Shown here: piece by piece, positions 61,102 to 64,000 of the stretch
How the letters are laid out: each line of letters opens with the position of its first letter
Numbering within the stretch: the first letter of the stretch is position 1
DNA from: Gallionella sp.
Lineage (GTDB): Bacteria; Pseudomonadota; Gammaproteobacteria; Burkholderiales; Gallionellaceae
Assembly: GCA_028687335.1 (NCBI GenBank)
Contig: JAQUAI010000007.1
Location: 1 to 64,000 of the forward strand
Direction: 5' to 3'
Length of the DNA: 64,000 nt
The notes under the pieces: generated by a model
Told to the model about the DNA's origin: nothing
Seen by the model: the letters and a program-made list of their open reading frames with translations, nothing else
Database searches by the model: none
Program-made: the position numbers and the translations under genes

Positions 61102-62329
61102 GCTGCTCGTTCGGTAGCAGCTGGCCTATGCCACCTTCACTCAGCGGCAAACGTTGCGCATCCGGTTGTTGCTGTAAAAAGTCCGCGATCACTTGCTCGT
61201 TCTCCTGCTGAAACACCGAGCAAGTGGCATACAACAGTTTTCCGCCGCATGCCAAAAGCGGCCATAGCGCACGCAAAATTTCCCGCTGCTGCACTCCGAA
61301 AGACGCAATATCAGTCGGGCGACGTAACCACTTGATGTCGGGATGTCTTCGCACCACCCCCGAGGCAGAGCAAGGCACATCGGCCAAAATCCGGTCAAAA
61401 CTTTTACCATCCCACCACATGACCGGCATGGAGGCATCACCGACACGAAGTTGCGCTTCCAACTTCAAGCGCTGCAAGTTTTGCTCAACACGCTGTAAAC
61501 GCTTGTCGTCTTTGTCCAAAGCCAGCATGGCAATCTGTGCGACTTCCAAAATATGCGCCGTTTTTCCGCCCGGCGCGGCGCAGGCATCGAGTACGCGCAT
61601 GCCATCCCGCACATCCAACAATCGTGCCGCCAGCTGCGCACCAGCATCCTGCACCGATACCAATCCGTCAAAGAACCCAGGCAATTTGTCCACCGTTACC
61701 GGCTTGTCGAGCAGCAACGCGGTGGGGCCAATTTGCTGTGCGCCCAATCCAGCATCTACCAGCCGAGCCAGATACTCACCAGTTGAAATACAACGTTGGT
61801 TGACACGTAAGGTCATCGGCGGATGGCCGTTTCCCGCAAGCAGCACCGCTTCGGCTTGATCACCATGCTGTGCACGCAAACTTTCCACCCACCAGCGCGG
61901 GTGGCTATATTTTCCCTCGACATCTTGTGTTGCCTGCGCCAACAGCTCGTCACGCCCGCGCAAAAAGTTGCGCAAAATCGCGTTCACCAGCCCGCCAACA
62001 CGGGGATTTAATATTTGTGCGGCAAGTACAGCGTGATTCACGATAGCGTGTTCCGCCGCCTTGCTATATTGCAGCTGATACAGTGCGACCAACAGTAAGT
62101 ATCGCACTCGCTCATCTGCCAATGGTTTGTGCAACAGTGCGCGCAAGACGGTTTGTAACGGACCGAGAAAACGTAATGTGCCGTAACTTAAATCTTGCAA
62201 CATGGCACGCTGTTGCGGTGTCCAGTCGGACTTTCCGCGCAGGGACTCATCCAACACTTGGTTGAGATTACGCCCGTCCGCCAACACGCGCTGGATAATT
62301 TGGGCTGCGGCAACTTGTGTGTACTGCAT
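61061..62329 (-). CDS. rsmB: 16S rRNA m5C967 methyltransferase
   Basis: The start at 62329 (MQYTQVAAAQIIQRVL) is chosen because it overlaps the fmt stop as TGATG and matches the family; upstream in-frame sequence is the fmt 3' end in another frame. The 422-residue enzyme has an NusB-like N-domain, SAM motif VLDACAAPGGKTAH and the two catalytic cysteines in DVPCSASGVVRRHPD and YATCSVFQQEN. Confidence 0.94.
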   Translation of the reverse strand: MQYTQVAAAQIIQRVLADGRNLNQVLDESLRGKSDWTPQQRAMLQDLSYGTLRFLGPLQTVLRALLHKPLADERVRYLLLVALYQLQYSKAAEHAIVNHAVLAAQILNPRVGGLVNAILRNFLRGRDELLAQATQDVEGKYSHPRWWVESLRAQHGDQAEAVLLAGNGHPPMTLRVNQRCISTGEYLARLVDAGLGAQQIGPTALLLDKPVTVDKLPGFFDGLVSVQDAGAQLAARLLDVRDGMRVLDACAAPGGKTAHILEVAQIAMLALDKDDKRLQRVEQNLQRLKLEAQLRVGDASMPVMWWDGKSFDRILADVPCSASGVVRRHPDIKWLRRPTDIASFGVQQREILRALWPLLACGGKLLYATCSVFQQENEQVIADFLQQQPDAQRLPLSEGGIGQLLPNEQHDGFFYALLHKAS

Positions 62330-63249
62330 CAGCAGAGCCGATCGCCGATGTTGATCGGAACAGCTTGAAGAAACTGGGCCGCAGGCTGTGCCTTGCCGCC
62401 TGGGCGCTGCAACATGGTAAGCAGCAGCGCATTTTGCCCGCATGCTACGGTGATGCCGCGCTTGTCTAACGCAAGTACTGTACCCGGTTCGCCTGTGCCG
62501 TCAGCCAACTCGGCTTGCCAGAGTTTGATAGTCAACTCACCCAATCGGGTATGGCAAACGGGAAAAGGGTTGAAGGCGCGGATTGTGCGTTGCAATTGTT
62601 GGGCACTTAGCCCCCAGTCCATTTGCGCCTCGGGTTTGAGTAGCTTAGCTGCATAACAGGCCAGTTCGCCGTCTTGCCGTTGTGTAGCAAGCTTGCCCTG
62701 CGGGAGTAACTCCAACGCCTCGACTATGCTCGCTGCACCGATGACCGCCAGCTTGTCGTGCAGGCTTTGTGCAGTTTCATTAGCCGCGATAGGACACACT
62801 CGGCGCAACAGCATGTCACCCGTGTCCAGCCCCTCGTCCATTTGCATAATAGTAATGCCAGTTTCCGTATCACCAGCTTGAATAGCACGTTGAATAGGGG
62901 CGGCACCACGCCAGCGGGGAAGCAACGAGGCGTGAATATTAAGGCAGCCATAGCGAGGTATTTGCAACACGGCCTGAGGTAAAATTAAACCATAAGCAGC
63001 CACCACCATAACATCCGCGCTCAATGCGGCAAGCTCCTGCTGAACCGATTCGGCTTTTAGCGAGCTGGGCTGCAACACCGGTATGTCATGTTGCAGCGCG
63101 AGCTGCTTAACAGGACTGGCAATCAGTTGCATACCACGTCCTGCGGGACGATCTGGCTGCGTGAGTACAGCAACAATCTGATGTTTCCCAAGCAGTGCCG
63201 CCAGCGCGCTGGCGGCGAATTCTGGGGTTCCTGCGAAAATAATACGCAT
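62329..63249 (-). CDS. fmt: Methionyl-tRNA formyltransferase
   Basis: This 306-residue enzyme has IIFAGTPEFAASALAALL, NIHASLLPRWRGAAPIQRAI with the catalytic Asn-His and TGDMLLRRVCPI. It formylates initiator tRNA. It lies six bases after def in the usual def-fmt-rsmB order. Confidence 0.96.
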   Translation of the reverse strand: MRIIFAGTPEFAASALAALLGKHQIVAVLTQPDRPAGRGMQLIASPVKQLALQHDIPVLQPSSLKAESVQQELAALSADVMVVAAYGLILPQAVLQIPRYGCLNIHASLLPRWRGAAPIQRAIQAGDTETGITIMQMDEGLDTGDMLLRRVCPIAANETAQSLHDKLAVIGAASIVEALELLPQGKLATQRQDGELACYAAKLLKPEAQMDWGLSAQQLQRTIRAFNPFPVCHTRLGELTIKLWQAELADGTGEPGTVLALDKRGITVACGQNALLLTMLQRPGGKAQPAAQFLQAVPINIGDRLC

Positions 63250-63255
63250 TCGTGC

Positions 63256-63759
63256 CTACATCCTTTCACGTTGCTGCTTTTTTAATTTGTTACGGATGCG
63301 GGTCTGTTTGAGTTGTGACAAATATTCAACAAATACTTTTCCGTGTAAATGATCGACTTCGTGCTGAATACATACCGCCAGAAAACCCTCAGCCTCTAGG
63401 GTAAAAGTTTCACCCTGTTCATTCAGGGCGCGCACGGAGATTTTTTCCGCCCGCTTTACGGTTTCGTAAATCCCTGGCACCGACAAGCAACCTTCTTCGC
63501 TTTCTTCTTCACCATCTCTGGTTAGAATTTCCGGATTGATGAGTACAAGCAATTGATCGTGCGCATCAGAAACATCTGCCACAATAATTTGCTCATGCAC
63601 GTCCACTTGCGTCGCTGCCAGCCCAACACCGGGTGCGGCGTACATGGTTTCAGCCATGTCGCGTATCAGTTTGCGCGTCTGTTCCGTGACTGTCTCGACT
63701 TTTTTTGCAACCTTGTGCAACCGCACGTCTGGATACTGCAGAATTTTCAGGATGGCCAT
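63256..63759 (-). CDS. def: Peptide deformylase
   Basis: This 167-residue enzyme has the three signatures [17 protein letters not shown] and QHEVDHLHG with metal Cys and two His. It removes the formyl group from new proteins. It heads the def-fmt-rsmB operon, opposite a LysM gene. Confidence 0.96.
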   Translation of the reverse strand: MAILKILQYPDVRLHKVAKKVETVTEQTRKLIRDMAETMYAAPGVGLAATQVDVHEQIIVADVSDAHDQLLVLINPEILTRDGEEESEEGCLSVPGIYETVKRAEKISVRALNEQGETFTLEAEGFLAVCIQHEVDHLHGKVFVEYLSQLKQTRIRNKLKKQQRERM

Positions 63760-63860
63760 GCACGCCCCATAAATGCTTGCTAATTTAGATGACTAGATGC
63801 AGAATTTGCCGCGCCGCATTAGCTTTGCGTGCCTTTTTATTGACTCTGCCGGAGTTTTCC

Positions 63861-64000
63861 ATGCGCAAGATTATATCGCTGATTTGCTTCCTATTGCCCG
63901 CGCTGGCCTTTGCCGCCGCTCCCGACTTGCGCTCAGACGCGCCGGATCGCCACATCGTAGTGAAGGGGGATACGCTATGGGACATCTCCGGCAAGTTTTT
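63861..64000 (+). CDS. LysM-domain secreted protein (start only)
   Basis: The ATG follows GGAG. A signal peptide (MRKIISLICFLLPALAFAAA) precedes the start of a LysM peptidoglycan-binding domain (HIVVKGDTLWDISGKF), which runs off the window. Such genes commonly lie divergent from def. Function of the rest is unknown. Confidence 0.85.
   Translation, partial: MRKIISLICFLLPALAFAAAPDLRSDAPDRHIVVKGDTLWDISGKF

Overview
The window reads as a chromosomal segment of a betaproteobacterial chemolithoautotroph, most like the Gallionellaceae / Nitrosomonadales. The reasons are a form II RuBisCO cluster (cbbM-cbbQ-cbbO, divergent cbbR), a tkt-gap-pgk-pyk-fba carbon block, betaproteobacterial NtrB/NtrC and NtrY/NtrX-type regulators, two bacteriohemerythrins, a four-gene 2-oxoacid:ferredoxin oxidoreductase locus and type IV pilus minor pilins. 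The genus is inferred from gene content only. No rRNA, tRNA or CRISPR array was seen.

Layout. 1-8403 is one end of a Tn7-like transposon: tnsA-tnsB-tnsC-tniQ (minus strand, overlapping genes) sit at the right end, and cargo (an IS30-family transposase end, a 5'-truncated adenine methyltransferase with a specificity-like tail, a frameshifted XRE antitoxin, small unknown genes) runs off the left edge. The element ends in ACA at 8403, exactly where an interrupted comM resumes (8404-9060). 9167-12203 holds a psiE gene broken at a GGCA tetranucleotide repeat, an EamA transporter and two bacteriohemerythrins. 12353-17031 is metH, with a palindromic repeat translated in frame, followed by a DUF4160/DUF2442 pair bracketed by two copies of the metH 3' end. 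17065-25021 holds a secreted orphan, FKBP-type isomerases, the oxidoreductase operon and small genes including a gamma-class carbonic anhydrase. 25121-29845 is ntrB-ntrC and glnA; glnA has a recognisable sigma-54 promoter and two NtrC-like sites 32 bp apart. 29836-36768 holds CDF transporter, rhodanese, xth, pyrE, purE-purC-carbonic anhydrase and fbp. 36875-42535 is the RuBisCO operon with CbbR. 42663-50081 is a minor pilin/PilY1/PilE cluster of lower G+C. 50253-57398 is the Calvin/gluconeogenic block. 57726-63759 is ntrX-ntrY-DUF4390-rsmB-fmt-def, and a LysM protein begins at 63861.

How it works together. CbbM fixes CO2, CbbQ/CbbO act as its activase, and Fbp, Fba, Tkt, Gap and Pgk regenerate RuBP and feed hexose synthesis; beta- and gamma-class carbonic anhydrases may supply inorganic carbon. 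NtrBC, glnA and a second NtrYX-like pair tie nitrogen status to this metabolism. Several loci carry marks of recent change: transposon-split comM, slipped psiE, duplicated metH end, and two inverted 161-bp palindromic elements bracketing pyk-pgk-gap-tkt.
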